From NCBI RefSeq assembly GCF_012272815.1, contig NZ_JAAWWL010000003.1, positions 167,082 to 231,081 of the forward strand: a DNA stretch of 64,000 nt, read 5' to 3'. The translations under genes were made by a program, and so were the position numbers. Shown here piece by piece: positions 44,815 through 53,694 of this stretch (position 1 is its first letter; each line of letters begins with the position of its first letter). The notes below the pieces were generated by a model. It was not told the DNA's origin and did not search any database. It saw nothing but the letters and a program-made list of their open reading frames with translations. This stretch comes from Croceivirga thetidis. Lineage in GTDB: Bacteria; Bacteroidota; Bacteroidia; Flavobacteriales; Flavobacteriaceae.

Positions 44815-44898
44815 TGCCCACGACTGGAGTCGAACCAGCACGTCCATAAGAACACTACCCCCTCAAGGTAGCGCGTCTACCAATTCCGCCACGTGGGC
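44815..44898 (-). tRNA. tRNA-Leu (GAG)
   Basis: 84-nt cloverleaf: GCCCACG/CGTGGGC acceptor stem, D-arm, anticodon stem CTACC/GGTAG around loop TTGAGGG (anticodon GAG), the long type-II variable arm expected for Leu, and a GGTTCGACTCC T-arm. Discriminator A; CCA is not encoded. Confidence 0.93.
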
Positions 44899-44917
44899 AT
44901 AAATCTTTTGTCACAAA

Positions 44918-44949
44918 ACAAAAAAAGTTAAGTGTGAAACTTAACTTTT
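44918..44949 (-). terminator. Intrinsic terminator between the two tRNA genes
   Basis: Nine-base stem AAGTTAAGT (44925-44933)/ACTTAACTT (44939-44947) with a five-base loop, and a T-run on the minus strand at 44926-44918. It follows tRNA-Lys and could limit read-through into tRNA-Leu. Confidence 0.65.
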
Positions 44950-44950
44950 G

Positions 44951-45023
44951 TGACCTGACTGGGGCTCGAACCCAGGACCCTCTCCTTAAAAGGGAGATGC
45001 TCTACCAACTGAGCTATCAGGTC
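44951..45023 (-). tRNA. tRNA-Lys (TTT)
   Basis: 73 nt: acceptor GACCTGA/TCAGGTC, D-arm AGCTCAGTTGGTAGAGC, anticodon stem TCTCC/GGAGA with loop CTTTTAA (anticodon TTT), T-arm CTGGGTTCGAGCCCCAG, discriminator A. Confidence 0.95.
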
Positions 45024-45065
45024 AAAATTTTATCATTTCTCGGGACTAATCCCTCAAAGCGGGTG

Positions 45066-45096
45066 CAAATATAGCATCAATAATTTATTTATCAAG
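45066..45096 (-). promoter_or_regulatory. Promoter of the tRNA-Lys/tRNA-Leu transcript
   Basis: On the minus strand CTTG (45096-45093), 19 bases, TATATTTG (45073-45066), reading towards tRNA-Lys, whose 5' end lies about 43 bases downstream. Confidence 0.7.
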
Positions 45097-45108
45097 ACCA
45101 ATTGACCA

Positions 45109-45116
45109 TAAATTTG
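45109..45116 (+). promoter_or_regulatory. -7 element TAAATTTG before aroK
   Basis: Perfect TAnnTTTG, 17 bases before the ATG at 45134; the -33 region is AT-rich (TTTATC) with no clear TTG. Confidence 0.45.
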
Positions 45117-45133
45117 CAGAAACCATTTTGAAA

Positions 45134-45646
45134 ATGATTGTAGCGCTTTTAGGGTATATGGGCAGTGGTAAATCTACGGTAGGAAAACAATTGGCGGAAA
45201 CCCTTGATTACGAGTTTCATGACCTTGATTCCCTAATAGAAAAGAAGGAGCAAAAATCCATTTCTAAAATTTTTGAAGAACGTGGTGAAATATATTTTAG
45301 AAAATTGGAATCTGAAGTTTTAGTTGAAACCTTGAACTCAAAAAGGGAAATTGTTTTGGCCCTTGGAGGCGGTACTCCTTGTTATGCATCTAACATGCAA
45401 AAGCTTCAGAATGGCAATACCATTTCTATTTATTTAAAACTTTCAATTACGGAGTTGGTTAACCGATTGTCAAATGAGCAGTGGCAAAGACCTTTAATAA
45501 GAGAAATTCCGATAAAGGAACTACCAGAATTCATCGGAAAACACCTTTTTGAACGCGGCTTTTTTTATAATCAGGCCGATAAGATTCTTGAAGTGGATGG
45601 AAAAAGTGTTGCAGAACAAGTCACGGCAATAAAAAGTTTACTCTAA
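45134..45646 (+). CDS. aroK: Shikimate kinase
   Basis: 170 residues from ATG 45134 (MIVALLGYMGSGKSTVGKQ); a TTG six bases earlier is in frame. P-loop GYMGSGKST, the shikimate-binding FHDLDSLIEKKEQKSISKIF, RGEIYFRKLESEVL, and LALGGGTPCY. It phosphorylates shikimate in aromatic amino-acid synthesis. Its 3' end overlaps the convergent phosphoribosyltransferase gene by 9 bases. Confidence 0.95.
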   Translation: MIVALLGYMGSGKSTVGKQLAETLDYEFHDLDSLIEKKEQKSISKIFEERGEIYFRKLESEVLVETLNSKREIVLALGGGTPCYASNMQKLQNGNTISIYLKLSITELVNRLSNEQWQRPLIREIPIKELPEFIGKHLFERGFFYNQADKILEVDGKSVAEQVTAIKSLL

Positions 45647-46135
45647 AAACACATTGTATTCTTTGCCCATTAAATCCACTTTTACATGTTCATTTAGAGA
45701 AGTAGAAAGTGAAATGCCCTTGTAATCTGCTTTAACTGGATATTTTTTATGGTTACGATTGACAAGAACGGCTGTTTTTAGCTGCTTTAGAGGTGTCTTC
45801 AAGAAATGATGAACTCCGTAAATTAAAGTGGTTCCTGAATTCAAAACGTCGTCCACAAGCACCACGGATTTATTTATATAATCCTCAATTTTTATTGAGG
45901 TTTCAATGGTACTCGAAAGTGGATTTGTTTTGTCCATTTCAACTTTACAAATCAAAATGGAAGCTTCGGTTATCTTTTTAAGAACTTGTGCAATCTTCTT
46001 AGCAAAGTTCAATCCGCCTCCCTCAATACCTGCAATGATTATTTCGCCTTCATCAACGTTTGCCTCATAGATTTGATAAGCAATTCGCTGAATTTTATGT
46101 TCAATTTCTTTGTGTGAAAGTATCTTGTCTGCCAT
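45638..46135 (-). CDS. Phosphoribosyltransferase family protein (PyrR/Hpt-like)
   Basis: 165 residues, type I PRTase fold with the PRPP loop VVLVDDVLNSGTTLIYG and an N-terminal IIAGIEGGGLNFAKKI loop. The size and sequence style fit uracil/hypoxanthine PRTases or the PyrR group; the base specificity is not clear. It starts 49 bases after the stop of the S4-domain gene, on the same strand. Confidence 0.9.
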   Translation of the reverse strand: MADKILSHKEIEHKIQRIAYQIYEANVDEGEIIIAGIEGGGLNFAKKIAQVLKKITEASILICKVEMDKTNPLSSTIETSIKIEDYINKSVVLVDDVLNSGTTLIYGVHHFLKTPLKQLKTAVLVNRNHKKYPVKADYKGISLSTSLNEHVKVDLMGKEYNVFLE

Positions 46136-46184
46136 GTATTCGAAATTAAGGTTTAAAAGTTAAAAGCGAAAAGCCTGTGTTTGT

Positions 46185-46556
46185 CTACTCTGACTCATCA
46201 ATATAATCCTCAATATCCCTTCGGTCTTTTTTGGTCGGTCTTCCTGTTCCCTTTTTCCTGTAATAGTCTTTGCTGTATTGCAACAATTCATTATGTTCAA
46301 AAGCTTCTTTTGGGGTAATATCTTTGCGATAAATGTCAACCAATTTGGCACCAACTCGACTTTCTGGAATATCAAGAACTACCATTTTGTAATCAATTTG
46401 ATTTTTTCTCAATGAAATCTCATCAGTTGCGTAAACCTCCCGTGCAGGTTTCACAACCTGTCCATTTACTTTGACTTGACCTTTTTTGCAGGCATTGGTA
46501 GCTATATTTCTAGTTTTAAAATAACGGGTAGCCCAAAGATATTTATCAATTCGCAT
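46185..46556 (-). CDS. S4-domain RNA-binding protein (HslR/Hsp15-like)
   Basis: 123 residues. MRIDKYLWATRYFKTRNIAT and CKKGQVKVNGQVVKPAREV form the S4 RNA-binding fold of Hsp15, which rescues stalled large ribosomal subunits carrying peptidyl-tRNA. The C-terminal part is basic (YYRKKGTGRPTKKDRRD). It is probably co-transcribed with the phosphoribosyltransferase. Confidence 0.9.
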   Translation of the reverse strand: MRIDKYLWATRYFKTRNIATNACKKGQVKVNGQVVKPAREVYATDEISLRKNQIDYKMVVLDIPESRVGAKLVDIYRKDITPKEAFEHNELLQYSKDYYRKKGTGRPTKKDRRDIEDYIDESE

Positions 46557-46630
46557 GTCAAGGCAATGTTAAGCTAAGAGTCAAAAATAACTTAAAATTG
46601 TATCTTGCGGCCTTGAAAAAATCAGTGTTG

Positions 46631-47602
46631 ATGTTGAAGAAGATTTTACCAGTCTTTATAGTCGTTCTAATAGCTTCTTGTGGAGACGATGACGACAGTA
46701 ATTTAGAAATCGTTCCACCAAGATTATTGGCAGACCAGATAATAGAAGATGATGCTGCTATACAAGAATATTTAGCAACCCATTTTTATGAGTTACAGAC
46801 AGACCCCGTCTTTGGAGGTCAAAGAGTTGTAATTGATACCATAGCGGGTGATAATGCTGGCAAGGACCCTATGATAAATGATGCAAACCTTGGGACCAAA
46901 GTGGTTAATGTATCATCAAACCAGGTCAATTTGGTTGAAGAAGAGAACGATATTCCGCACACTTTGTACTATATAATTGCTCGCGAAGGTGAAGGAATAA
47001 GTCCTACGGTTGCCGATTCCACACTTTTGAAATATGAAGGGTATCTTTTAAATAGGACAAAATTTGACGCTGTTTCAGATTTTGTTTGGCAAGAATTGCC
47101 CAACTTCTTAAGAGGTTATGCAAATGGCATCGCTGAACTGACTTCTGGAACATCTGAAGGTTTGGTTCAAAATGGCGATGGAACTTCTTATTATAACGAT
47201 AGTGGTATTGGAATAATCATAATGCCTTCTGGCCTAGGCTATTTTCTTGCATCGCCTAGTACTGCCATACCAAGTTATTCTCCATTGGTATTTACGGTTG
47301 AGGTAGGAAATATTATTGAGAATACTGATACTGATAATGATGGTGTCCCTTCTATTTTAGAGGATTTGAATGGTAATGGTTATTTATTTGACGATAATAC
47401 GGATAGCGAGAGTGAATTAAGTGCTGGCGTTTTTGCTAGGGCAGACTTTCAGGATACGGATGATGACGACGATGGCATACCTACAAGAACAGAAATTTCA
47501 GATGCTGAAGGGAATATTATTTTCCCCTATCCTGGTTCTGAAAATGGTGGGGTACCGGATTACTTAAACCCTGATGTCCAACGAGATCCGAATGACAACT
47601 AA
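46631..47602 (+). CDS. FKBP-type peptidyl-prolyl isomerase lipoprotein with Asp-rich calcium-binding-like repeats
   Basis: 323 residues from ATG 46631 (MLKKILPVFIVVLIASCG; lipobox IASC). After an acidic N-terminal region, residues about 125-235 form an FKBP domain (VADSTLLKYEGYLLNRTKFD ... IIMPSGLGYFLAS ... YSPLVFTVEV). The C-terminus holds two thrombospondin-3-like loops (NTDTDNDGVPSILEDLNGNG and DTDDDDDGIPTRTE) that usually bind calcium. It is surface or periplasmic. Strong terminator follows. Confidence 0.88.
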   Translation: MLKKILPVFIVVLIASCGDDDDSNLEIVPPRLLADQIIEDDAAIQEYLATHFYELQTDPVFGGQRVVIDTIAGDNAGKDPMINDANLGTKVVNVSSNQVNLVEEENDIPHTLYYIIAREGEGISPTVADSTLLKYEGYLLNRTKFDAVSDFVWQELPNFLRGYANGIAELTSGTSEGLVQNGDGTSYYNDSGIGIIIMPSGLGYFLASPSTAIPSYSPLVFTVEVGNIIENTDTDNDGVPSILEDLNGNGYLFDDNTDSESELSAGVFARADFQDTDDDDDGIPTRTEISDAEGNIIFPYPGSENGGVPDYLNPDVQRDPNDN

Positions 47603-47640
47603 AAAAAAGGCCTCAATGAATTTTCATTGAGGCCTTTTTT
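47603..47640. terminator. Bidirectional terminator between the FKBP and outer-membrane genes
   Basis: AAAAAGGCCTCAATGAA pairs with TTCATTGAGGCCTTTTT, two-base turn, with A- and T-runs on both sides. It serves both convergent genes. Confidence 0.9.
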
Positions 47641-47657
47641 AAATACTATTCCTGAAT

Positions 47658-48245
47658 TTAAATCTTAAGCGAAAGACTTAAAATTAATTGATCAGGCCTT
47701 GTATCAACCCTATCTCCGTCAAGGGTAGTAATATTGGAATTTATGAAGTTGATTTCATTTTCACTGAATCCTCTTTCATAACGTAAATCAACTCCGAACT
47801 TTCCAAGGTTAACCCCAACCCCGAGGTTTAAGCCTACAGTAAAGTCATTTTCAACATCGTCAAAGGTGATTCCGCTGAATTCCGTATCCAACAAATATTG
47901 AAAAGAAGGGCCAATGAAAGCATGTAAAGGGCCAATAACTTTAGCTCCTAATAGTACTGGAACATCAAGTTTTTTGATTTTCAGGTCCCCCTCGTCATAA
48001 GCAGAAGTTGTGCTTGTATATACCAATTCAGGCCTTAGGTAAATTCGATTACCCAACTTACCCCAGACACCGACATGAAAACCTGCATTTCTGTCTGGGT
48101 TTTCAAAAGCACTTTGGGCATCGTCAAAATAATCTCCATTTCCATTGTAATTTACGCCAGCCTTAAAACCGAAGCCAGAACCAGCTTGTGCAAATGCCAT
48201 GGCACCACAAAAAAGCGCCACAACAACTAGAAGTGTTTTCTTCAT
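47658..48245 (-). CDS. Outer-membrane beta-barrel protein (PorT-like)
   Basis: 195 residues with a signal peptide (MKKTLLVVVALFCGAMAFAQ). Short alternating strands (GFGFKAGVNYNGNGDYFDD, FHVGVWGKLGNRIYLRPEL, NLGVGVNLGKFGVDLRYERG) ending with an LSLSLKI strand give an eight-stranded OmpX/PorT-type barrel. The function may be structural or linked to secretion. Single gene. Confidence 0.88.
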   Translation of the reverse strand: MKKTLLVVVALFCGAMAFAQAGSGFGFKAGVNYNGNGDYFDDAQSAFENPDRNAGFHVGVWGKLGNRIYLRPELVYTSTTSAYDEGDLKIKKLDVPVLLGAKVIGPLHAFIGPSFQYLLDTEFSGITFDDVENDFTVGLNLGVGVNLGKFGVDLRYERGFSENEINFINSNITTLDGDRVDTRPDQLILSLSLKI

Positions 48246-48306
48246 GATTGTGATTTGTTTATAAAGTAATTACGGTGAAAATAGGTATCAAAGACGATAC
48301 CAAACT

Positions 48307-49260
48307 TTATTTCCTTTTGATAACCCTATGAACAGCGGCTTCAATTGCTTTTGCGTTTAGGCCATATTTGTCCATTAATTGATCAGGGGTTCCACTTTCA
48401 CCAAAAGTGTCTTTGGTAGCAACAAACTCTTGGGGAGTTGGGTGATGACCAGCTAAAGTCCGCGCAACACTTTCACCAAGACCACCTAGAAAATTATGCT
48501 CTTCGGCAGTAACAACGCAGCCTGTTTTTTTGGCGGAGTCTAAAATTGCCTTTTCATCTAGTGGTTTTATGGTATGGATATTTATTACTTCGCAAGAGAT
48601 ACCTTGGTTTTTCAAATTTTCAGCAGCAATAAGTGATTGCCAGACCAAATGTCCGGTAGCTATTATCGACACATCTGCGCCTTCGCTCAGTAATACTGCT
48701 TTACCAATTTCAAACTTTTGATCTACAGGAGTAAAATTGGCGACTTTTGGCCTTCCAAACCGCAAATAAACAGGTCCATGGTGCTTTGCACTTGCCAAGG
48801 TAGCAGCTTTGGTCTGATTAAAATCACAAGGGTTGATTACAGTCATGCCAGGTAACATCTTCATTAAACCGATGTCTTCCAATATTTGGTGAGTTGCACC
48901 ATCTTCGCCAAGGGTAACCCCAGCATGCGAAGCGCATATTTTTACGTTTTTATCTGAATACGCAATCGATTGTCTAATTTGATCGTAAACCCTACCAGTA
49001 GCAAAATTCGCGAAAGTACTTGCAAATGGAATTTTACCACCGATGGTCATTCCTGCAGCAATTCCCATCATATTTGCTTCGGCAATTCCAACTTGAAAGA
49101 AGCGGTCTGGGTTTTCATCGATAAAAGTTTGAATCTTCAGCGACCCCACTAAATCAGCACACAGTGCAACTACGTTTGGATTGGTTCTACCTAATTCAGT
49201 CATTCCGGCACCATAGCCACTTCTTGTATCCTGTTTTCCTTGATCGGTATATTTTGTCAT
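48307..49260 (-). CDS. Transketolase, C-terminal subunit (pyrimidine-binding and C domain)
   Basis: 317 residues covering the middle pyrimidine-binding domain (SGYGAGMTELGRTNPNVVAL, CADLVGSLKIQTFIDENPDR, ASTFANFATGRVYDQIRQSI) and the C-terminal domain (IIATGHLVWQSLIA, AEEHNFLGGLGESVARTLAG). In this organism the transketolase is split in two genes; this half follows the N-terminal half by 9 bases. It serves the pentose-phosphate pathway. Confidence 0.93.
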   Translation of the reverse strand: MTKYTDQGKQDTRSGYGAGMTELGRTNPNVVALCADLVGSLKIQTFIDENPDRFFQVGIAEANMMGIAAGMTIGGKIPFASTFANFATGRVYDQIRQSIAYSDKNVKICASHAGVTLGEDGATHQILEDIGLMKMLPGMTVINPCDFNQTKAATLASAKHHGPVYLRFGRPKVANFTPVDQKFEIGKAVLLSEGADVSIIATGHLVWQSLIAAENLKNQGISCEVINIHTIKPLDEKAILDSAKKTGCVVTAEEHNFLGGLGESVARTLAGHHPTPQEFVATKDTFGESGTPDQLMDKYGLNAKAIEAAVHRVIKRK

Positions 49261-49269
49261 GATTTTCTT

Positions 49270-50115
49270 TTAATAGTCACCTAATGTTTCTGGATTCTGA
49301 GCCAATGCAGTTTCCAATTGCTCGTCATTTGGGGCTTTACCATGCCATGCATGTGTATGCATCATGAAATCAACCCCATTGCCCATCATTGTGGTCATGA
49401 CAATGCACACTGGTTTTCCTTTACCAGTTCTTCTTTTGGCTTCATTTAGACCATCGATTACTTGTTGAAGGTCGTTGCCGTCTTCTATTTCCAAAACATC
49501 CCAACCGAAAACCCTAAATTTTTCAGAAACATCACCAAGGGGCATCACTTCTTCTGTTGGCCCATCAATTTGTTGGCCATTTCTGTCAATAGTTGCTATG
49601 AGGTTATCAACTTTATGACCGGCTGCATACATAATGGCTTCCCAATTCTGCCCCTCTTGCAATTCGCCATCACCATGAAGACTGAAAACCAAGTGATTGT
49701 CATTGTTCAGCTTCTTGGCTTGAGCTGCACCAATGGCCACTGACATTCCTTGACCAAGGGATCCTGAAGCCACTCGAACTCCTGGTAATCCTTCATGTGT
49801 GGTTGGGTGACCTTGTAGTCTGGAATCAATTAGACGAAATGTATTTAACTCTTCTACTGGGAAATATCCTCTTCTAGACAGAACACTGTAAAAAACGGGA
49901 GAGATATGTCCGTTTGATAAAAAGAAAATATCTTCTCCAATTCCGTCCATATCAAATCCATCCTTTAGTTCCATAATCTCATTATAAAGGGTCACGAAGA
50001 ATTCCGTGCAACCTAAAGACCCTCCAGGATGCCCTGAATTTACCTTATGAACCATACGAAGGATATCCCTTCTTACCTGCACTACCAGTTTTTCAAGTTC
50101 AGCAATGTCTGCCAT
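49270..50115 (-). CDS. Transketolase, N-terminal subunit (thiamine-diphosphate domain)
   Basis: 281 residues from ATG 50115 (MADIAELEKLVVQVRRDIL). VNSGHPGGSLGCTEFFVTLY, SLHGDGELQEGQNWEAIMYA (ThDP signature GDG...) and the closing THAWHGKAPNDEQ are typical. It is the partner of the following C-terminal subunit. A convincing promoter lies just upstream on the minus strand. Confidence 0.93.
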   Translation of the reverse strand: MADIAELEKLVVQVRRDILRMVHKVNSGHPGGSLGCTEFFVTLYNEIMELKDGFDMDGIGEDIFFLSNGHISPVFYSVLSRRGYFPVEELNTFRLIDSRLQGHPTTHEGLPGVRVASGSLGQGMSVAIGAAQAKKLNNDNHLVFSLHGDGELQEGQNWEAIMYAAGHKVDNLIATIDRNGQQIDGPTEEVMPLGDVSEKFRVFGWDVLEIEDGNDLQQVIDGLNEAKRRTGKGKPVCIVMTTMMGNGVDFMMHTHAWHGKAPNDEQLETALAQNPETLGDY

Positions 50116-50136
50116 TTGTATTGTTTTAAAGATTTC

Positions 50137-50168
50137 CAAATGTAAAGGCAATCTCATCAGCAAACAAG
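50137..50168 (-). promoter_or_regulatory. Promoter of the split transketolase operon
   Basis: Minus strand CTTG (50168-50165), 20 bases, TACATTTG (50144-50137), about 22 bases before the ATG at 50115. Confidence 0.65.
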
Positions 50169-50248
50169 CCGATTTCTATTTAATTCCGAAAGCCTTTTCG
50201 GGTATAAACTTTATTTTTTTGTTAGGGTATTGGCATGTTGCGGTTCGC

Positions 50249-50256
50249 TATATTTG
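50249..50256 (+). promoter_or_regulatory. -7 element TATATTTG before tgt
   Basis: Perfect TAnnTTTG with a TTG 16 bases upstream (50230-50232). Transcription would start near 50263, after the ATG at 50235 but before the TTG at 50274, which helps to choose the tgt start. Confidence 0.5.
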
Positions 50257-50273
50257 CGGCTCAATTTTACACG

Positions 50274-51404
50274 TTGGATTTTACCCTTCTAAAAACGGAT
50301 GTTGGTTCAAAAGCTCGGGCAGGAACACTGACCCTTGACCATGGCAGTATTGAGACTCCTATTTTTATGCCCGTTGGTACAGTAGGTACCGTAAAAAGTG
50401 TGCACCAACGCGAGTTACGCGAAGACATTAAACCTGACATTATTTTAGGGAATACCTACCATTTATACCTTCGGCCGGGAATAGAGATTCTTGAACAGGC
50501 AGGGGGACTTCACAAGTTTATGGGTTGGGAAGGCAATATCTTGACCGATAGTGGAGGGTATCAGGTCTATTCCCTTTCCAACAATAGAAAGATAAAGGAA
50601 GAAGGCGTACATTTTAAATCGCACATTGACGGTTCAAAACATTTCTTTACTCCTGAAAATGTAATGGAGATTCAACGCTCTATCGGGGCGGACATTATAA
50701 TGGCCTTTGACGAATGTACCCCTTACCCTTGCGAATATGGGTATGCAAAAAATTCAATGCATATGACCCACAGATGGTTGGAGCGATGTATTGAACATTT
50801 GAAAAAGGTACCCTTTAAGTACGATTATGCCCAGACGTTTTTTCCAATTGTACAGGGTTCAACCTACACTGATTTAAGAAAACAATCGGCAGAATATATT
50901 GCAGGGGTCAATGCCGATGGAAATGCTATTGGCGGTCTTTCGGTAGGCGAACCGGCGGAAGAGATGTATGCCATGGCAGAGGTGGTTTGCGATATTTTAC
51001 CACAAGATAAACCGAGATACCTAATGGGTGTTGGAACGCCAATAAATATTCTGGAGAATATAGCGTTAGGTGTAGATATGTTCGATTGTGTAATGCCCAC
51101 CCGTAATGCCCGAAATGGAATGTTATTTACTTCGGAAGGGACCATAAATATTAAAAACAAAAAATGGGAGAATGATTTCTCTCCATTGGACCCCTCAGGT
51201 ATGACCTTTGTTGACTCTGATTATTCAAAAGCATATTTAAGGCACCTTTTTGCAGCCAATGAATATCTTGGCAAACAAATAGCAACCATACACAACTTAG
51301 GATTTTATTTGTGGTTGGTGAGAACAGCGCGAGAACGTATTTTATCGGGTGATTTTTCGGATTGGAAAAACAAAATGGTCAATCAAATGAATAAACGTTT
51401 GTAA
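50274..51404 (+). CDS. tgt: Queuine tRNA-ribosyltransferase (tRNA-guanine transglycosylase)
   Basis: 376 residues from a TTG at 50274 (DFTLLKTDVGSKARAG). The ATG at 50235 would add 13 residues but lies before a promoter -7 box and lengthens the protein beyond the usual 376. GNTYHLYLRPG, DSGGYQVYSLS (nucleophile Asp region), FDECTPYPCEYGYA, DCVMPTRNARNG complete the TIM-barrel. It swaps guanine 34 for preQ1. The next gene starts in its stop codon (TAATG). A missing C-terminal CxCxxC zinc site relative to E. coli is notable: the tail runs FDCVMPTRNARNG without a clear cluster. Confidence 0.9.
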   Translation: MDFTLLKTDVGSKARAGTLTLDHGSIETPIFMPVGTVGTVKSVHQRELREDIKPDIILGNTYHLYLRPGIEILEQAGGLHKFMGWEGNILTDSGGYQVYSLSNNRKIKEEGVHFKSHIDGSKHFFTPENVMEIQRSIGADIIMAFDECTPYPCEYGYAKNSMHMTHRWLERCIEHLKKVPFKYDYAQTFFPIVQGSTYTDLRKQSAEYIAGVNADGNAIGGLSVGEPAEEMYAMAEVVCDILPQDKPRYLMGVGTPINILENIALGVDMFDCVMPTRNARNGMLFTSEGTINIKNKKWENDFSPLDPSGMTFVDSDYSKAYLRHLFAANEYLGKQIATIHNLGFYLWLVRTARERILSGDFSDWKNKMVNQMNKRL

Positions 51405-52486
51405 TGTTGGGCGTAATTGATAAATACATACTCAAACGTTACTTGTTAAGTTTTTCAGGTATTCTCTTACTTTTTATCCCTATTGGCATAATGGTTAGCC
51501 TTGCGGAGAAAATAGGTAAGATTATTGACAACGAGGCTCCCTTGGCCGAGGTTATTGTTTTCTATGGGAACTTCAGTTTGGTAATTGGTAATTTATTGTT
51601 GCCTATAATGCTATTCATATCCATTATTTACTTCACTTCAAGAATGGCAAGTAATACTGAGATTGTGGCCATTTTGAGTTCAGGTGTATCTTATTGGCGG
51701 TTCCTGCGACCATATATGATAGGTGCAACAATTGTAGCAATCCTGATTTTTATGATGGGAATGTTCATTGTACCTCACGCAAGTATAGGATTCAATGAAT
51801 TTGAATACAAGTATTTCAAAAAAGGACGCTCAGATAGGCAAACCACCAATATTTTCAACCAGTTGAATGAAAGCGATTACTTGTATGTAAGTAGTTTTGA
51901 CCCAGAGCGCCAGCGCGGATATAATTTCACATATGAGCATTTTGATGATAAAAAACAGTTGTCTTACAAGATAACCGCCTCCAATATTAGATGGATTGAA
52001 AAAGACAGTATATACAGCTTGACGAACTATACCAAACGCACTGTAAAGGATGAAACTGAATATGTGCAAAAAAAGAGACGACTTGATACCTTGTTCGCGT
52101 TCGAAATTGATGACCTCGCGCCAGTCTCTTATGTAGCTGACACCAAAAATTTATTCGAACTAAATGAATTCATTGACAGTCAAAGGCGAAAAGGAGCCGC
52201 AAATATCAATACCTATGTTTTGGTAAAATATAAAAGATGGGCATTACCGATTGCCGCTTTTATATTAACCATAATTGCAGTAGCAGTTTCCTCTGTGAAA
52301 CGCCGTGGGGGAATGGGGGTTAATTTAGCTTTCGGAATTGGTGTGGCGTTTATTTATATCTTTTTTGACCGTATTTTCGGGACATTGGCAGAACAGTCTG
52401 GGTTCTCGCCCCTGTTGGCGGTAATCATTCCCAATCTTCTGTTCGGGGTCCTTGCTATATTCCTTCTACAAAAGGCAAAACGCTAA
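51404..52486 (+). CDS. LptF/LptG-family permease (lipopolysaccharide export)
   Basis: 360 residues with six membrane helices (three at each end) around a periplasmic beta-jellyroll domain (about 125-250). MLGVIDKYILKRYLLSFSGI, the SGVSYWRFLRPYMIGATIV stretch and KRRGGMGVNLAFGIGVAFIYI are typical of YjgP/YjgQ. Together with LptB and LptC it moves LPS to the outer membrane. Its ATG overlaps the tgt stop. Confidence 0.93.
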   Translation: MLGVIDKYILKRYLLSFSGILLLFIPIGIMVSLAEKIGKIIDNEAPLAEVIVFYGNFSLVIGNLLLPIMLFISIIYFTSRMASNTEIVAILSSGVSYWRFLRPYMIGATIVAILIFMMGMFIVPHASIGFNEFEYKYFKKGRSDRQTTNIFNQLNESDYLYVSSFDPERQRGYNFTYEHFDDKKQLSYKITASNIRWIEKDSIYSLTNYTKRTVKDETEYVQKKRRLDTLFAFEIDDLAPVSYVADTKNLFELNEFIDSQRRKGAANINTYVLVKYKRWALPIAAFILTIIAVAVSSVKRRGGMGVNLAFGIGVAFIYIFFDRIFGTLAEQSGFSPLLAVIIPNLLFGVLAIFLLQKAKR

Positions 52487-52531
52487 TGTTAAACTGCTTC
52501 TTGCAAGTAGATTTTCAACCGGGATAAATCG

Positions 52532-52539
52532 TATATTTG
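52532..52539 (+). promoter_or_regulatory. -7 element TATATTTG before accA
   Basis: Perfect TAnnTTTG, 34 bases before the accA ATG; upstream box is only TTTTC-like. Confidence 0.45.
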
Positions 52540-52573
52540 CCTGTTAAACCAACTACTGAGAACAACTAAAAAA

Positions 52574-53527
52574 ATGGAATATTTAGACTTTGAACTTCCG
52601 ATAAAAGAATTGGAAGAACAACTGGACAAATGCAAGATTATTGGCGAGGAGAGCAATGTTGATGTCACAGAAACCTGTCAGCAGATTGAGAAAAAGTTAG
52701 CTGAAACTAAGAAAGATATTTATAAGAATCTCACCCCTTGGCAACGTGTACAATTATCACGTCACCCTAACCGACCTTATACCATGGATTATATTACCGC
52801 GATTTGTGGTGATACCTTCTTAGAATTACATGGTGATCGCACGGTTAAGGATGACAAGGCCATGGTAGGTGGTTTAGGAAAAATCGGCGATCAGAGCTAC
52901 ATGTTTGTTGGCCAGCAAAAGGGATACAATACGAAAACCCGACAGTATCGAAACTTTGGTATGGCCAATCCTGAAGGGTATCGTAAGGCGCTACGTCTCA
53001 TGAAATCAGCAGAGAAATTCAATATTCCCGTTGTTTGTTTTATCGATACTCCAGGAGCTTACCCCGGTATTGAAGCTGAGGAACGTGGTCAAGGAGAGGC
53101 AATTGCCAGGAACATATTGGAAATGTCAAGGCTGAAAGTGCCTATAATTTGTGTGATAATTGGTGAGGGAGCTTCAGGTGGAGCTTTAGGAATTGGAGTA
53201 GGCGATAAGGTGCTTATGTTGGAGAATACTTGGTATTCCGTTATTTCACCGGAGTCCTGTTCTTCCATTTTATGGCGTAGCTGGGAATATAAAGAACAAG
53301 CTGCTGAGGCTTTGAAATTGACAGCTTCTGACATGAAAAAATTAAAGTTGATTGATGAGATTGTTAGAGAGCCTTTAGGCGGAGCGCACATAGACCGTGA
53401 GAAAACATTTACAACTGTAAAAAATAAAATTTCCGCACATTTTGAAGAGTTAAAAAAGTTATCACCAAAAGAATTGGTGAAAACTAGAATGGATAAATAT
53501 TCTGACATGGGGGTATACAATGGTTAG
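52574..53527 (+). CDS. accA: Acetyl-CoA carboxylase, carboxyltransferase subunit alpha
   Basis: 317 residues. [15 protein letters not shown] at the start, [31 protein letters not shown] and [15 protein letters not shown] are the AccA signatures. With AccB, AccC and AccD it makes malonyl-CoA for fatty acids. Single gene between lptG-like and dnaB. Confidence 0.97.
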   Translation: MEYLDFELPIKELEEQLDKCKIIGEESNVDVTETCQQIEKKLAETKKDIYKNLTPWQRVQLSRHPNRPYTMDYITAICGDTFLELHGDRTVKDDKAMVGGLGKIGDQSYMFVGQQKGYNTKTRQYRNFGMANPEGYRKALRLMKSAEKFNIPVVCFIDTPGAYPGIEAEERGQGEAIARNILEMSRLKVPIICVIIGEGASGGALGIGVGDKVLMLENTWYSVISPESCSSILWRSWEYKEQAAEALKLTASDMKKLKLIDEIVREPLGGAHIDREKTFTTVKNKISAHFEELKKLSPKELVKTRMDKYSDMGVYNG

Positions 53528-53694
53528 CCCTTGATTTTCCGTTTATAATTCTTTTAACATATTTAGATTTAACTTTAAATCAGGGTTATTAACACCAAAT
53601 ACTGACTTATCAACATTAATTTTGTTCATTAGCGGTTGACAATGACAATGAAAATTTAAGGTTAACTGAAAGTTAATTACATACTTTCGTCGAT

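Noticed and set aside
48307..50115. Transketolase gene broken by a frameshift
   Set aside because: The two halves have their own start codons and a clean 9-base gap, and split transketolases are normal in many bacteria, so it is a two-subunit enzyme and not a damaged gene.
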